From: Chitinophaga hostae | Lineage (GTDB): Bacteria; Bacteroidota; Bacteroidia; Chitinophagales; Chitinophagaceae | Assembly: GCF_018224885.1 (NCBI RefSeq) | Contig: NZ_JAGTXB010000024.1 | Coordinates: forward strand, 62,001 to 126,000 | Length of the DNA stretch: 64,000 bases | Direction of reading: 5' to 3' | Shown here: positions 43,500 through 52,355 of the stretch, piece by piece | Numbering within the stretch: the stretch's first letter is position 1 | Layout: every line of letters begins with the position of its first letter | Program-made: the position numbers and the translations under genes | The notes under the pieces: generated by a model | What the model was told of the DNA's origin: nothing | The model's input: only the letters and a program-made list of their open reading frames with translations | Databases searched by the model: none

Positions 43500-44168
43500 A
43501 TGACCGGAAATAATCCAATCCATCAGACATTTACCCTCGTAAAAAAAGATCTTACGCTGGAATTACGCCAGCAATATGCCTTTTATGGGGTATTACTTTA
43601 TATCGTATCTACCGTTTTTGTTATCAACCTGATGATGGGACGGCCGGAAGATAAGGTATGGAACGCCCTTTTCTGGGTTATACAGCTGTTTGTAGCGGTA
43701 AATGCTGTTGCCAAAAGCTTTATGCAGGAAAGCCGCGGCCGGCTGCTGTATTTTTATTCACTGGTGAATCCAAGGGTTTTTATTGCGGCCAAACTGATCT
43801 ATAACGTGATCCTGATGACCCTGATGAGCCTTATTGCGCTCGTTTGCAGCATCGCTTTCCTGGGGAATCCAATCATCAATCCTTTCTATTTTATAGGTAT
43901 GGTGCTGCTGGGAGGCGTAAGCCTGTCGCTGCTATTTACCATGCTGGCGGCCATCGCTGCCCAGGCCAATCACAACGCCGCTCTCATGGCAGTAATGGGT
44001 TTCCCGCTTATCATGCCGGTGCTCATGCTGCTGGCTAATATCTCCCTGTCGGCATTTGTAACGGTATACCAGCCGGAACTGCCCAAAATGTTTTTACTCC
44101 TGGGTGGAATGGATATCCTCGTAATAGCCCTCACAATGATACTTTTCCCGTTTTTGTGGAAAGACTGA
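43500..44168 (+). CDS. ccmB: Heme exporter membrane subunit CcmB
   Basis: 222 residues from ATG 43500 (MTGNNPIHQTFTLVKKDLTL); the longer frame from 43452 starts inside the palindrome. Six hydrophobic segments and the N-terminal KKDLTLELRQ with NLMMGRPEDK, as in CcmB proteins. With CcmA it forms an ABC-type heme handling complex for cytochrome c maturation. CcmC and a CcmD-like gene follow; no ccmA is visible here. Confidence 0.9.
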   Translation: MTGNNPIHQTFTLVKKDLTLELRQQYAFYGVLLYIVSTVFVINLMMGRPEDKVWNALFWVIQLFVAVNAVAKSFMQESRGRLLYFYSLVNPRVFIAAKLIYNVILMTLMSLIALVCSIAFLGNPIINPFYFIGMVLLGGVSLSLLFTMLAAIAAQANHNAALMAVMGFPLIMPVLMLLANISLSAFVTVYQPELPKMFLLLGGMDILVIALTMILFPFLWKD

Positions 44169-44259
44169 TATTAGAAATATCAAACAAAAAGCTCACTTCT
44201 GTAAAGGATATTTAACGGGGATTTACTGCCGTTGGATAAACTTAAAATCCCCGAAAATC

Positions 44260-44290
44260 TTTGTGATTAGGTTTAAAACGTGTAGGTTTG
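44260..44290 (+). promoter_or_regulatory. Promoter of the ccmC-ccmD pair
   Basis: TTTG (44260-44263), 19-nt spacer, TAGGTTTG (44283-44290): a full match to the Bacteroidota consensus, 23 bp before the ccmC start. Confidence 0.8.
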
Positions 44291-44313
44291 CCCCCGAATA
44301 TAGCTGTTAAAAA

Positions 44314-44976
44314 ATGGCCAGACATTGGTGGAAAGCATTAGCGATACTGCTTCTTTTATATGTAATTATCGCCGGGTTCACTGTTAAAATACCCATAATA
44401 GGAACCAATGGACAATCATCCCGCGGATTGTTCTTTCACGTACCGATGTGGATATGTATGTATACCATGTTCACCGTATCGATCATCTACTCCCTGCTTT
44501 ATCTGTCGAAATATGATTTAAAGAAAGATGTAATTGCCGCCAGCGCTGCGGGAGTAGGCACCTTCTTTGGCGTATTGGGATTTGCTACGGGAACACTTTG
44601 GGCCACCTATACCTGGGGCGGTACGCTCACAGACGATCCTAAACAGATGTGTACAGCCATCGCCATCCTGATTTATATGGCTTACCTGGTACTCCGTATG
44701 TCTGTTCACGACCTCGACAAACGGGCACGCATATCCGCAGTTTTCAACATTTTTGCATTTGCCTTACTCATACCACTGACCTATATCATTCCCCGCATGG
44801 TGGATTCCCTGCATCCGGGAAGCGCCACTACGCCGGGTTTTGCATCAAAAGATACCGATGGCTCCATGAAAATGGTATTATATCCCGCGTTTATCGGCTG
44901 GACGCTCCTCAGCGTATGGATATTTTCACTGGTGGTACGTTATAAGAAATTACAGCTTAAAAATATTTTTAAATGA
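44314..44976 (+). CDS. ccmC: Cytochrome c biogenesis protein CcmC/CcsA type
   Basis: 220 residues, six transmembrane helices. The heme-binding WWD-like region is present as WATYTWGGTLTDDPKQMC, with periplasmic histidines in LFFHVPMWICMYTMF and DSLHPGS. It delivers heme to CcmE in the System I pathway. It has a strong promoter of its own and overlaps the CcmD-like gene by 4 bp. Confidence 0.93.
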   Translation: MARHWWKALAILLLLYVIIAGFTVKIPIIGTNGQSSRGLFFHVPMWICMYTMFTVSIIYSLLYLSKYDLKKDVIAASAAGVGTFFGVLGFATGTLWATYTWGGTLTDDPKQMCTAIAILIYMAYLVLRMSVHDLDKRARISAVFNIFAFALLIPLTYIIPRMVDSLHPGSATTPGFASKDTDGSMKMVLYPAFIGWTLLSVWIFSLVVRYKKLQLKNIFK

Positions 44977-45212
44977 TCAACAAAGCGTTTTCATTTTGCC
45001 TGACACTGGCCTTGCTCTTTATATCAGTACTGGCAAATGCACAACAGCAGAATACTGAAAAAGGACCTGTCAATGAATTCTTCCGCAGCAATGATAAAAT
45101 ATATGTGATCGTTGGCGTTTTAGTGATCATTTTTATTGGAATTGTGTTATTTCTTATCAGACTGGACCGGAAGATCGGTAAGCTGGAGGAAAGGGAGAAA
45201 AATAATCCATAA
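44973..45212 (+). CDS. CcmD-like small membrane protein
   Basis: 79 residues. The first hydrophobic segment looks like a signal peptide (ending ANAQQQ), then a short hydrophilic stretch NEFFRSNDKIYVIVGVL leads into one membrane helix, followed by a charged tail (LDRKIGKLEEREK). This is the layout of Bacteroidota CcmD-like proteins, and it overlaps ccmC by 4 bp (ATGA). It probably stabilises the heme export complex. Confidence 0.8.
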   Translation: MINKAFSFCLTLALLFISVLANAQQQNTEKGPVNEFFRSNDKIYVIVGVLVIIFIGIVLFLIRLDRKIGKLEEREKNNP

Positions 45213-45250
45213 TAGCATACAATCTAATCGTTATACCAAAACAATAATTT

Positions 45251-46669
45251 ATGTCGCAAGATCAGCATTATAGCTTTTTCCAGAGTGTGGAGAAAAGCTT
45301 CGACAAAGCAGCTGCATTTACCAAATGGGACAAGGGTATCCTGGAGCAGATCAAAGCCTGCAATGCCGTTTACCAGATTAAATTCCCGGTAAGAATAGGC
45401 GATTCTGTACAGGTAATTGAAGCTTACCGTGTACAACATTCCCATCATAAACTTCCCTGTAAAGGTGGTATCCGCTTCAGCGATGAAGTGAACCAGGACG
45501 AAGTAATGGCGCTGGCATCCCTGATGACCTACAAATGTGCTATTGTAAACGTTCCTTTTGGCGGTGCCAAAGGCGGATTGAAGATCAATCCCCGCAACTA
45601 TACCCCCTTCCAGCTGGAAGCAATTACCCGTCGCTATACCGCGGAACTCGTAAAGAAAAACTTTATCGGCCCTGGTACCGATGTTCCCGCTCCTGATTAC
45701 GGAACCGGTGAAAGAGAAATGAGCTGGATACTCGATACCTATATGAGCTTACGCCCGGGAGAAATAGACGGTTACGGTTGTGTTACCGGTAAACCGGTAT
45801 CACAGGGCGGTGTACGCGGTCGTACGGAAGCCACAGGACTGGGTGTGTTTTACGGTTTACGCGAATTGTGCAATATTAAGGAAGATATGGACCGTTTGGG
45901 GCTGACCACCGGTATTGAAGGTAAACGCGTAATAGTGCAGGGTATGGGTAACGTGGGTTACCATGCTGCCAAATATTTCCACGAAGCAGGTGCAAAAGTG
46001 ATTTGCCTTATCGAGTGGGATGGTGCGATCTATAACGAACAGGGTATGAATCCTGATGAAGTACTGATGCACAAAAAAGCGACCGGTTCCATCGTGAACT
46101 TCCCGGGAGCCAGCAACCTGAATAAAAATACAGACGGCCTGGAGCTGGATTGCGAAATCCTGATTCCCGCTGCACTGGAAAATGTAATCGATAAACACAA
46201 CGCGCCAAACGTAAAGGCGAAGATCATCGGGGAAGCTGCCAACGGTCCGTTAACACCGGAAGCAGATGAAATCCTGAATAAGAAAGGTGTGATCGTTGTT
46301 CCGGATATGTTCCTGAATGCCGGTGGTGTAACCGTTTCTTATTTCGAATGGCTGAAGAACCTGAGCCACGTGCGTTATGGCCGTTTGGGCAAGCGCTTTG
46401 ATGAAAATATGAACATTCATATCCTGCAAACCATCGAAGACCTGACCGGGAAAAAAGTATCCGATCAGGAAAGGAAATTCATCGCGCATGGTGCAGATGA
46501 AGTGGACCTGGTTTACTCCGGTCTGGAAGAAACCATGCATGCTGCGCTCCATGAAGTGCGCGACGTAATGATGGCGAACCCGCAGATCCACGATATGCGT
46601 ACAGCCGCTTACGTGGTTGCCATCAACAAAGTAGGTGCTGCTTATGAGCAACTGGGTATTTTCCCTTGA
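45251..46669 (+). CDS. gdhA: Glutamate (Glu/Leu/Phe/Val) dehydrogenase
   Basis: 472 residues. Substrate-binding LPCKGGIRFSDEVNQDEVMA, catalytic lysine in PFGGAKGGLKINP, DVPAPDYGTGEREMSW, and the nucleotide-binding VQGMGNVGYHAAKYFHE define the family. It links 2-oxoglutarate and glutamate with NAD(P). The sequence is closest in pattern to the Glu dehydrogenase group rather than to Leu or Phe enzymes. Followed by a strong terminator and a long palindrome. Confidence 0.95.
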   Translation: MSQDQHYSFFQSVEKSFDKAAAFTKWDKGILEQIKACNAVYQIKFPVRIGDSVQVIEAYRVQHSHHKLPCKGGIRFSDEVNQDEVMALASLMTYKCAIVNVPFGGAKGGLKINPRNYTPFQLEAITRRYTAELVKKNFIGPGTDVPAPDYGTGEREMSWILDTYMSLRPGEIDGYGCVTGKPVSQGGVRGRTEATGLGVFYGLRELCNIKEDMDRLGLTTGIEGKRVIVQGMGNVGYHAAKYFHEAGAKVICLIEWDGAIYNEQGMNPDEVLMHKKATGSIVNFPGASNLNKNTDGLELDCEILIPAALENVIDKHNAPNVKAKIIGEAANGPLTPEADEILNKKGVIVVPDMFLNAGGVTVSYFEWLKNLSHVRYGRLGKRFDENMNIHILQTIEDLTGKKVSDQERKFIAHGADEVDLVYSGLEETMHAALHEVRDVMMANPQIHDMRTAAYVVAINKVGAAYEQLGIFP

Positions 46670-46695
46670 TGCACAACGATAGGTAATTTTTGCAG

Positions 46696-46724
46696 AAGCC
46701 TCCGCCTTGGGCGGGGGCTTTTTT
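46696..46724 (+). terminator. Intrinsic terminator of gdhA
   Basis: GCCTCCGCC/GGCGGGGGC stem with a short loop followed by TTTTTT. Confidence 0.9.
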
Positions 46725-46729
46725 ATGTG

Positions 46730-46926
46730 GGATTGTCTTGCCCAGGATTAACAGTGATTATGATGATTTTCAGGATTTTTTCTTTTTTGATTTTAAAAGA
46801 TTCAGGAAGATCTAAAGCTGATAAATTCGCTTAGATCTTCCCGAATCTTTTAAAATCAGATTATAATCGCAAGAAAAAAATCCTGAAAATCATCATAATC
46901 ACTGTTAATCCTGGGCAAGACAATCC
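46730..46926. repeat. Long nested palindrome, copy A
   Basis: Outer arms 46730-46782 and 46873-46926 are almost perfectly complementary over about 53 bp (one extra A on the right). An inner 28-bp inverted repeat (TGATTTTAAAAGATTC start) has one mismatch. Closely related to copy B at 57413. It lies between the gdhA terminator and the stop of the HsdR_N-like gene. Confidence 0.92.
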
Positions 46927-46928
46927 GC

Positions 46929-47372
46929 TCAGGTAAATGCCGGCAACGCCGGCAAAAAGCGCCATTTCTGCTCAGCGCCTATATAATTGCCGCAAAAAGT
47001 GTTGGTGCCATTGGTGATCACCAGGTAGGTAGCCGGGATCACCATATTGTACCGGATCACCTGTTGCATGGTGTGTTCGCTGAGAGGGACGTTCATTTCC
47101 TTGCACTCCACCAGCATCCAGGGTTGGGCCGCACGATTGTAGATCACAATATCATATCGCTTCTTCAGTTCTCCCAGGAATATTTCCTTTTCAATACCAA
47201 TCAGTGAAGCCGGGTATTGCATTACTTTTACGAGATAGTTCAGGAAATTTTGTCTTACCCATTCCTCCGGCGTAAGCACCACGTACTTTTTGCGGTAGCG
47301 GTCAAAGATCAGCTCTCTGCTGCCTTCTCTGGTAATCTTAAAATCCGGTGGGGGGAAGCTGATAGGAATCAA
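46929..47372 (-). CDS. HsdR N-terminal-domain-like protein (PD-(D/E)XK fold), stand-alone
   Basis: 147 residues. Layout of the type I restriction HSDR_N_2 domain: YVVLTPEEWVRQNFLNYLVK, an acidic site in KKRYDIVIYNRAAQPWMLVE with CKEMNV, giving the D ... E-x-K nuclease core. No helicase or methylase gene is nearby, so it is not a restriction system as such; stand-alone copies are common in Bacteroidota. Its stop adjoins palindrome copy A. Confidence 0.85.
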   Translation of the reverse strand: MIPISFPPPDFKITREGSRELIFDRYRKKYVVLTPEEWVRQNFLNYLVKVMQYPASLIGIEKEIFLGELKKRYDIVIYNRAAQPWMLVECKEMNVPLSEHTMQQVIRYNMVIPATYLVITNGTNTFCGNYIGAEQKWRFLPALPAFT

Positions 47373-47453
47373 AGTGCAATTGATTTTAATACAAATACGA
47401 AGATAGTCTAATCCCGGTAGCTAAAAGCGAACCGGTAAAAGCAGATGTTAATC

Positions 47454-47483
47454 TTGCGTTTAGCGAACAAAACCTTATATTTG
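47454..47483 (+). promoter_or_regulatory. Promoter of the AMP nucleosidase gene
   Basis: TTG (47454-47456), 19-nt spacer, TATATTTG (47476-47483): full consensus match, 14 bp before the start codon. Confidence 0.8.
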
Positions 47484-47497
47484 CTTGTCAAAAGGCT

Positions 47498-48268
47498 ATG
47501 AAGACAAAAGAAGAAATTGTAGCTAACTGGCTTCCCCGCTACACGGGTGAGAAACTGACCGGGTTCGGTTCTCACATCCTCCTCACCAATTTCAGTAATT
47601 ATGTGACCATGTTTGCCGAATGGAACAACGTAGACATCGTTGGGCAGGGCAGACCTATGCAATGCGCCACTGCAGGCGATATCACTATCATTAACTTCGG
47701 TATGGGGAGCCCGGGCGCGGCTACCGTAATGGACCTGCTGTCTGCCATCTCACCCAAAGCAGTATTGTTCCTGGGAAAATGCGGCGGACTGAAAAAGAAA
47801 AACAACATTGGTGACCTGATTCTTCCTATTGCGGCGATCCGGGGCGAGGGTACCAGCAATGACTATTTCCCGCCGGAAGTGCCTGCGCTGCCTGCATTTG
47901 CTTTGCAAAAGGCGATCTCCACCACCATCCGTGATTCCGGTTACGATTACTGGACAGGCACCTGTTACACCACCAACCGCAGGGTATGGGAGCATGATGC
48001 AGAGTTTAAGCTATACCTGGAAAAGATCAGGGCCATGGCAGTAGATATGGAAACAGCCACTATTTTCTCTGTTGGGTTTTATAATAAGATCCCTACAGGG
48101 GCATTGCTGCTGGTATCTGATCAGCCCATGGTACCGGAAGGTGTTAAAACGGAAGAAAGCGATAAGAAAGTAACCACCAAATATGTGGAGCGTCATCTCA
48201 AGGTTGGTATTGATTCGTTACAGAAGCTGATCGATAGTCACCTAACGGTGAAGCACCTGCGTTTTTAG
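47498..48268 (+). CDS. amn: AMP nucleosidase (short, Bacteroidota type)
   Basis: 256 residues, the C-terminal phosphorylase-like half of the classical enzyme only. NFGMGSPGAATVMDLLSAIS, FLGKCGGL, GEGTSNDYFP and the MAVDMETATIFSVGF segment with its nucleobase-binding Met-Glu are characteristic of the nucleoside phosphorylase fold. It would split AMP into adenine and ribose 5-phosphate. A strong promoter precedes it, and an ABC ATPase gene follows after 20 bp. Confidence 0.88.
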   Translation: MKTKEEIVANWLPRYTGEKLTGFGSHILLTNFSNYVTMFAEWNNVDIVGQGRPMQCATAGDITIINFGMGSPGAATVMDLLSAISPKAVLFLGKCGGLKKKNNIGDLILPIAAIRGEGTSNDYFPPEVPALPAFALQKAISTTIRDSGYDYWTGTCYTTNRRVWEHDAEFKLYLEKIRAMAVDMETATIFSVGFYNKIPTGALLLVSDQPMVPEGVKTEESDKKVTTKYVERHLKVGIDSLQKLIDSHLTVKHLRF

Positions 48269-48288
48269 AATTGTTGTATCTTCCCGGT

Positions 48289-50037
48289 ATGCTTTCCACG
48301 CGGGTAGAGATACAGGATCTGGAGGTTGCCTTCCGGACTGGTCAAACAACAACAACAGCTGTTAATCGGATTTCCCTTTCCATTGGTAAGGGGGAAATAG
48401 TGGGTGTAGTAGGAGAATCCGGTTCGGGAAAATCCGTTACCGCCCTCTCGCTCATGCGACTGATAGATTTACCCGGCGTCATCTCCGGCGGAAAGATATT
48501 CTATGAGGCGGCAGGGGAGCCACCGGTAAACCTGCTACAGTTGCCGGACGACGTGATGCGCAGTTACCGGGGCAACGAGATCGCCATGATTTTCCAGGAG
48601 CCGATGACGGCGCTTAACCCCCTGCATACCTGTGGAGAACAGGTAGCAGAAGCGATCCGACTGCATCGCCGTAGTACCCGCAAAGCTGCGCGGGAACAGG
48701 TGACAGCCCTTTTTGAAAAAGTGAAACTCCCCGATCCTGCGGCTATCATGGATCGTTATCCACATGAACTTTCCGGAGGCCAGAAGCAACGCGTTATGAT
48801 TGCGATGGCCATTTCCTGCCAGCCCCGGCTGCTGATCGCCGATGAACCCACTACCGCGCTGGATGTTACTGTCCAGAAAGCTATCCTGGAACTGCTCCGG
48901 GAGCTGCAGCAGCAAATGGATATGAGCGTAATTTTTATTACACACGACCTGGGCGTGGTGGCTGAAATAGCTACCCGTGTAGTGGTAATGTATAAAGGAA
49001 ATATTGTGGAAGAAGGACCGGTGAAAGCCGTGTTCCGGCAACCGCAACATCCGTATACCAAAGGATTACTGGCCTGTCGTCCTCCGCTGGACAAGCGTTT
49101 GGTGAGATTGCCCGTGATCCGTGATTTTATGGAAACCGACTCACAGGGACAGATATACGAAAAAGCCGGCGTTATCGGGGAGTTGGTGCAATCGCTGGAG
49201 ATTCCTGCGGCCGTTTTACGGCAACGGGAACAACAACTGGCTGCAGCGGTGCCTTTGCTCGAAGTTACAGGACTTAAAACCTGGTTCCCGGTTAAAAGAA
49301 GCATTACCGGCAAGGTATTGCAATGGTCGAAGGCTGTAGATGATGTGAGCTTTGAGGTACGGACGGGGGAAACCCTGGGCCTGGTGGGCGAATCGGGCTG
49401 TGGTAAAACCACGCTGGGGCGGTCGTTACTGCAACTGGTGCCGCCTACCGGGGGAAGTATCCTTTACCGGGGGCAGGAGCTGCGAAGCTTATCCGCTGCC
49501 GGTATGCGGGCATTGCGTAAGGATATGCAACTTATTTTCCAGGATCCGTATGCGTCGTTGAATCCGAGGCAAACCATAGGAGCGGCCATACTGGAGCCTA
49601 TGCAGGTACATGGGCTGTATGGGAATGCGCGGCAGCAAAAGGGAAAAGTGCTGGAATTACTGGAGAAGGTAAACCTGCCGGCGGACTATTATAACCGCTA
49701 TCCGCACGAGTTTTCGGGTGGGCAGCGTCAACGGATTGTTATCGCCCGCGCGCTGGCGGTGGAGCCTTCCTTTATTATCTGCGACGAATCCGTGGCAGCG
49801 CTGGATGTGAGCATACAGGCACAGGTGTTGAATTTGCTGATCCGTTTGCGGGAAGAACTGGGGTTCACCTGTATCTTCATTTCCCATGATCTTTCGGTAG
49901 TGCGGTTTATCAGCGACCGGATTATGGTGATGCAGCGAGGTAAGATGGTGGAAACCGGGGCGGCAGACGCGGTGTACAATCATCCGCAACATGCCTATAC
50001 ACAGCAGCTGATTGCGGCTATTCCTAAGGGAATATAA
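48289..50037 (+). CDS. Twin ABC transporter ATPase (DppD-DppF-type fusion)
   Basis: 582 residues from ATG 48289; a TTG at 48271 is a weaker start. Two complete ABC domains: Walker A GESGSGKS, signature LSGGQKQR and Walker B LLIADEP in the first; GESGCGKT, FSGGQRQR and FIICDES in the second. A linker of about 60 residues joins them. The features match oligopeptide/dipeptide importer ATPases. No permease or binding-protein gene is next to it, so the transport complex must be encoded elsewhere. Confidence 0.93.
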   Translation: MLSTRVEIQDLEVAFRTGQTTTTAVNRISLSIGKGEIVGVVGESGSGKSVTALSLMRLIDLPGVISGGKIFYEAAGEPPVNLLQLPDDVMRSYRGNEIAMIFQEPMTALNPLHTCGEQVAEAIRLHRRSTRKAAREQVTALFEKVKLPDPAAIMDRYPHELSGGQKQRVMIAMAISCQPRLLIADEPTTALDVTVQKAILELLRELQQQMDMSVIFITHDLGVVAEIATRVVVMYKGNIVEEGPVKAVFRQPQHPYTKGLLACRPPLDKRLVRLPVIRDFMETDSQGQIYEKAGVIGELVQSLEIPAAVLRQREQQLAAAVPLLEVTGLKTWFPVKRSITGKVLQWSKAVDDVSFEVRTGETLGLVGESGCGKTTLGRSLLQLVPPTGGSILYRGQELRSLSAAGMRALRKDMQLIFQDPYASLNPRQTIGAAILEPMQVHGLYGNARQQKGKVLELLEKVNLPADYYNRYPHEFSGGQRQRIVIARALAVEPSFIICDESVAALDVSIQAQVLNLLIRLREELGFTCIFISHDLSVVRFISDRIMVMQRGKMVETGAADAVYNHPQHAYTQQLIAAIPKGI

Positions 50038-50075
50038 TATATAATTATCTGATTATTATACTTTTCATATCATTT

Positions 50076-50107
50076 TTTGATGTTATAGATTATAATCGGT
50101 AACTTTG
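50076..50107 (+). promoter_or_regulatory. Promoter of queA
   Basis: TTTG (50076-50079), 20-nt spacer, TAACTTTG (50100-50107), then about 29 bp to the start codon. Confidence 0.75.
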
Positions 50108-50136
50108 CACCTCTAAAAATTTATTCATACCGTAAT

Positions 50137-51186
50137 ATGAAACTATCACAGTTCAAATTCGATCTTCCTTTAAATCTGATCGCGCAGCACCCAACCAAGA
50201 CAAGAGATGAATCACGTTTAATGGTGGTACATCGCAATACCGGTAAAATTGAGCACAAAGTATTCAAGGACATCCTCGGTTATTTCAATGACAAGGACGT
50301 AATGATTGTGAACAATACGAAGGTATTTCCTGCCAGGTTGTATGGCCGTAAAGAGAAAACAGGAGCAAAAATTGAAGTATTCCTGCTGCGTGAGCTGAAC
50401 AAGCAAAACCGTTTATGGGATGTAATTGTTGACCCGGCCCGTAAGATCCGGGTAGGCAACAAACTGTATTTTGGCGATGATGAGACGCTGGTTGCAGAGG
50501 TAATTGATAACACGACTTCAAGAGGCCGTACTATCCGTTTCTTATTTGAGGGTAACGACGAGGAGTTCAAACAGGTGCTGGATCAGCTGGGTGAAACTCC
50601 GTTGCCTAAGTATATTAAACGTAAGCCGGAAGATGAGGATAAAGAGCGTTATCAGACTGTATATGCCAAGTACGAAGGCGCTGTGGCTGCACCTACTGCA
50701 GGTTTGCACTTCAGCCGCGAGTTGATCAAGCGTTTGGAAATCAAAGGTGTTAAGTTTGCAGAAGTAACGCTGCACACAGGTTTAGGTACTTTCCGTCCTA
50801 TTGAGGTAGAAGACCTGAGCAAACACAAAATGGATGCGGAGTATTTTCATATTGAAGAACACGCTGTGAAAGTGGTGAACAAGGCTAAGGAAGAGAACCG
50901 TAAGATCTGTGCGATCGGTACCACCTCAGTACGTGCGGTAGAATCTTCTGTTACAGCGCAAAACCACCTGAAAGCAGCTGAGGGATGGACTAACACGTTC
51001 ATTCATCCGCCGTACGAATTTGCTATTCCAAATGCGTTGGTAACTAACTTCCACCTGCCTAAGACCAGTTTACTGATCATGACCTGTGCATTCGCAGGAT
51101 ATGATCTGATTATGGAAGCTTATCAGCAGGCGATCAAAGAAAAATACCGTTTCTTCAGCTATGGCGATGCCATGCTGATCGTTTAA
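50137..51186 (+). CDS. queA: S-adenosylmethionine:tRNA ribosyltransferase-isomerase
   Basis: 349 residues, normal for QueA. Starts MKLSQFKFDLPLNLIAQHPT; YEGAVAAPTAGLHFSRELI and HTGLGTFRPIEVEDLSKHKM, then CAIGTTSVRAVES and NALVTNFHLPKTSLLIM are diagnostic. It builds epoxyqueuosine in tRNA. It has a full promoter upstream and ends before a 27-bp palindrome. Confidence 0.98.
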   Translation: MKLSQFKFDLPLNLIAQHPTKTRDESRLMVVHRNTGKIEHKVFKDILGYFNDKDVMIVNNTKVFPARLYGRKEKTGAKIEVFLLRELNKQNRLWDVIVDPARKIRVGNKLYFGDDETLVAEVIDNTTSRGRTIRFLFEGNDEEFKQVLDQLGETPLPKYIKRKPEDEDKERYQTVYAKYEGAVAAPTAGLHFSRELIKRLEIKGVKFAEVTLHTGLGTFRPIEVEDLSKHKMDAEYFHIEEHAVKVVNKAKEENRKICAIGTTSVRAVESSVTAQNHLKAAEGWTNTFIHPPYEFAIPNALVTNFHLPKTSLLIMTCAFAGYDLIMEAYQQAIKEKYRFFSYGDAMLIV

Positions 51187-51262
51187 AAAATTACGAATTA
51201 CGAATGATGAATTCCAAATTACACACCCGTAATTTGGAATTCATCATTCGTAATTCTTTTTT
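51187..51262. repeat. 27-bp perfect palindrome with A and T tracts, also a terminator
   Basis: Arms 51195-51221 and 51230-51256 are fully complementary with an 8-nt loop. AAAAAA precedes and CTTTTTTT follows, so it can terminate queA. The arm begins with GAATTACGAA, the heptamer seen at 54125 and 56070. Confidence 0.9.
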
Positions 51263-51264
51263 AT

Positions 51265-51942
51265 ATGGAATATAAAAAAGTAGCGATCATTGTTGCCGGA
51301 GGTTCCGGTACCCGGATGCAGAACGCTGTTCCAAAACAGTTCCTGGATCTGTCCGGGAAGCCCATACTATACCACACGATAGCCGCTTTTGCCGTAGCAT
51401 TTCCGGACATGGAAGTTGTACTGGTATTGCCGGAAGCTCATTTCACGTTTGCCAATCATTTATTGCAGGCATTTGATTCCCTGCCGGCCATTACTATTGT
51501 AAAAGGAGGGGAAACCCGTTTTCATTCGGTAAAGAACGGCTTGCAACAGGTAAAAGAACCGGCGGTGGTGTTTGTGCATGACGGTGTACGTCCGTTGGTG
51601 TCTGCAACGTTGATCCGTGCCTGTTATGAAGCCGCACTTAGCCATGGCAGCGCTATTCCTGTGATTGATATAAAAGATAGTATCAGGGAGATATCTGCCG
51701 GCAGCAATGCGGCGGTGAACCGTGATCGTTTCAAAATTATTCAGACCCCGCAAACATTCCTTTCTGATTTGATCCTGCCCGCCTTTGAGCTGCCTTATGA
51801 TCCGTTATTTACGGATGAAGCAACGGTGGTGGAGCGACTGGGGCATCCCGTGCACCTGGTGGCAGGAGAGGAGGCTAATATCAAAATTACCAAACCACTG
51901 GACCTCACTATTGCTGAGGCGTTGTTGAAAGACAGGGGATAG
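51265..51942 (+). CDS. ispD: 2-C-methyl-D-erythritol 4-phosphate cytidylyltransferase
   Basis: 225 residues. Nucleotide-binding IIVAGGSGTRMQNAVPKQFL at the N-terminus, VFVHDGVRPLVSATLI and the IQTPQTFLSDLI segment are IspD signatures, followed by DEATVVERLGHPVHLVAGEE and NIKITKP. It makes CDP-methylerythritol in the non-mevalonate isoprenoid pathway. It starts only 8 bp after the palindrome arm, so its own promoter is not obvious. Confidence 0.97.
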   Translation: MEYKKVAIIVAGGSGTRMQNAVPKQFLDLSGKPILYHTIAAFAVAFPDMEVVLVLPEAHFTFANHLLQAFDSLPAITIVKGGETRFHSVKNGLQQVKEPAVVFVHDGVRPLVSATLIRACYEAALSHGSAIPVIDIKDSIREISAGSNAAVNRDRFKIIQTPQTFLSDLILPAFELPYDPLFTDEATVVERLGHPVHLVAGEEANIKITKPLDLTIAEALLKDRG

Positions 51943-51973
51943 GTTGCTAACTACGTAGTTACGTTACCGTTAT

Positions 51974-52300
51974 TCACCTGCTTTTAAAGCCTGCAGCCGA
52001 TGCTTTTGCGGTATCTGCAAAATAAACATCTGCGGTTATCAACCGGTTGGTGAATGTATCGCAGTTGGTATGACTGCCTGCGCCCGAAAATATCTGTCCT
52101 ATAATGATGACGTGTTCAAACCTGATGCTTTGTTTGGTGAGCCAGGTGGCTACAGTGTCGTTGTTGGTGGTCAGCGCCTTGCCCCAGGGGTCATTGCAAA
52201 GTGTTTCCTTATATCGCATTTCCCTGGTAACAACCGGAGGGTCTTTAAAACAGGATGCAAGTAACAAAGCTGCTGTCAGTACAAAAAGAATACCTTTCAT
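51974..52300 (-). CDS. Small hypothetical lipoprotein
   Basis: 108 residues with a lipoprotein signal peptide (MKGILFVLTAALLLASC, lipobox LASC, lipidated Cys at 17). The mature part has no recognised domain; two other cysteines (in LCNDPWG and TNCDTF) could form a disulfide. It lies between ispD and the Gfo/Idh gene, 55 bp downstream of the latter. Function unknown. Confidence 0.75.
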   Translation of the reverse strand: MKGILFVLTAALLLASCFKDPPVVTREMRYKETLCNDPWGKALTTNNDTVATWLTKQSIRFEHVIIIGQIFSGAGSHTNCDTFTNRLITADVYFADTAKASAAGFKSR

Positions 52301-52355
52301 AACTATCGGTTGTTGTATGAAAACGTGCTGACAGCGGCTTTTGTTACAATGCTGA

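Noticed and set aside
48289..50037. Possible duplication or frameshift joining two ABC genes
   Set aside because: Both domains are complete with a normal linker; fused DppD-DppF ATPases are a known arrangement.
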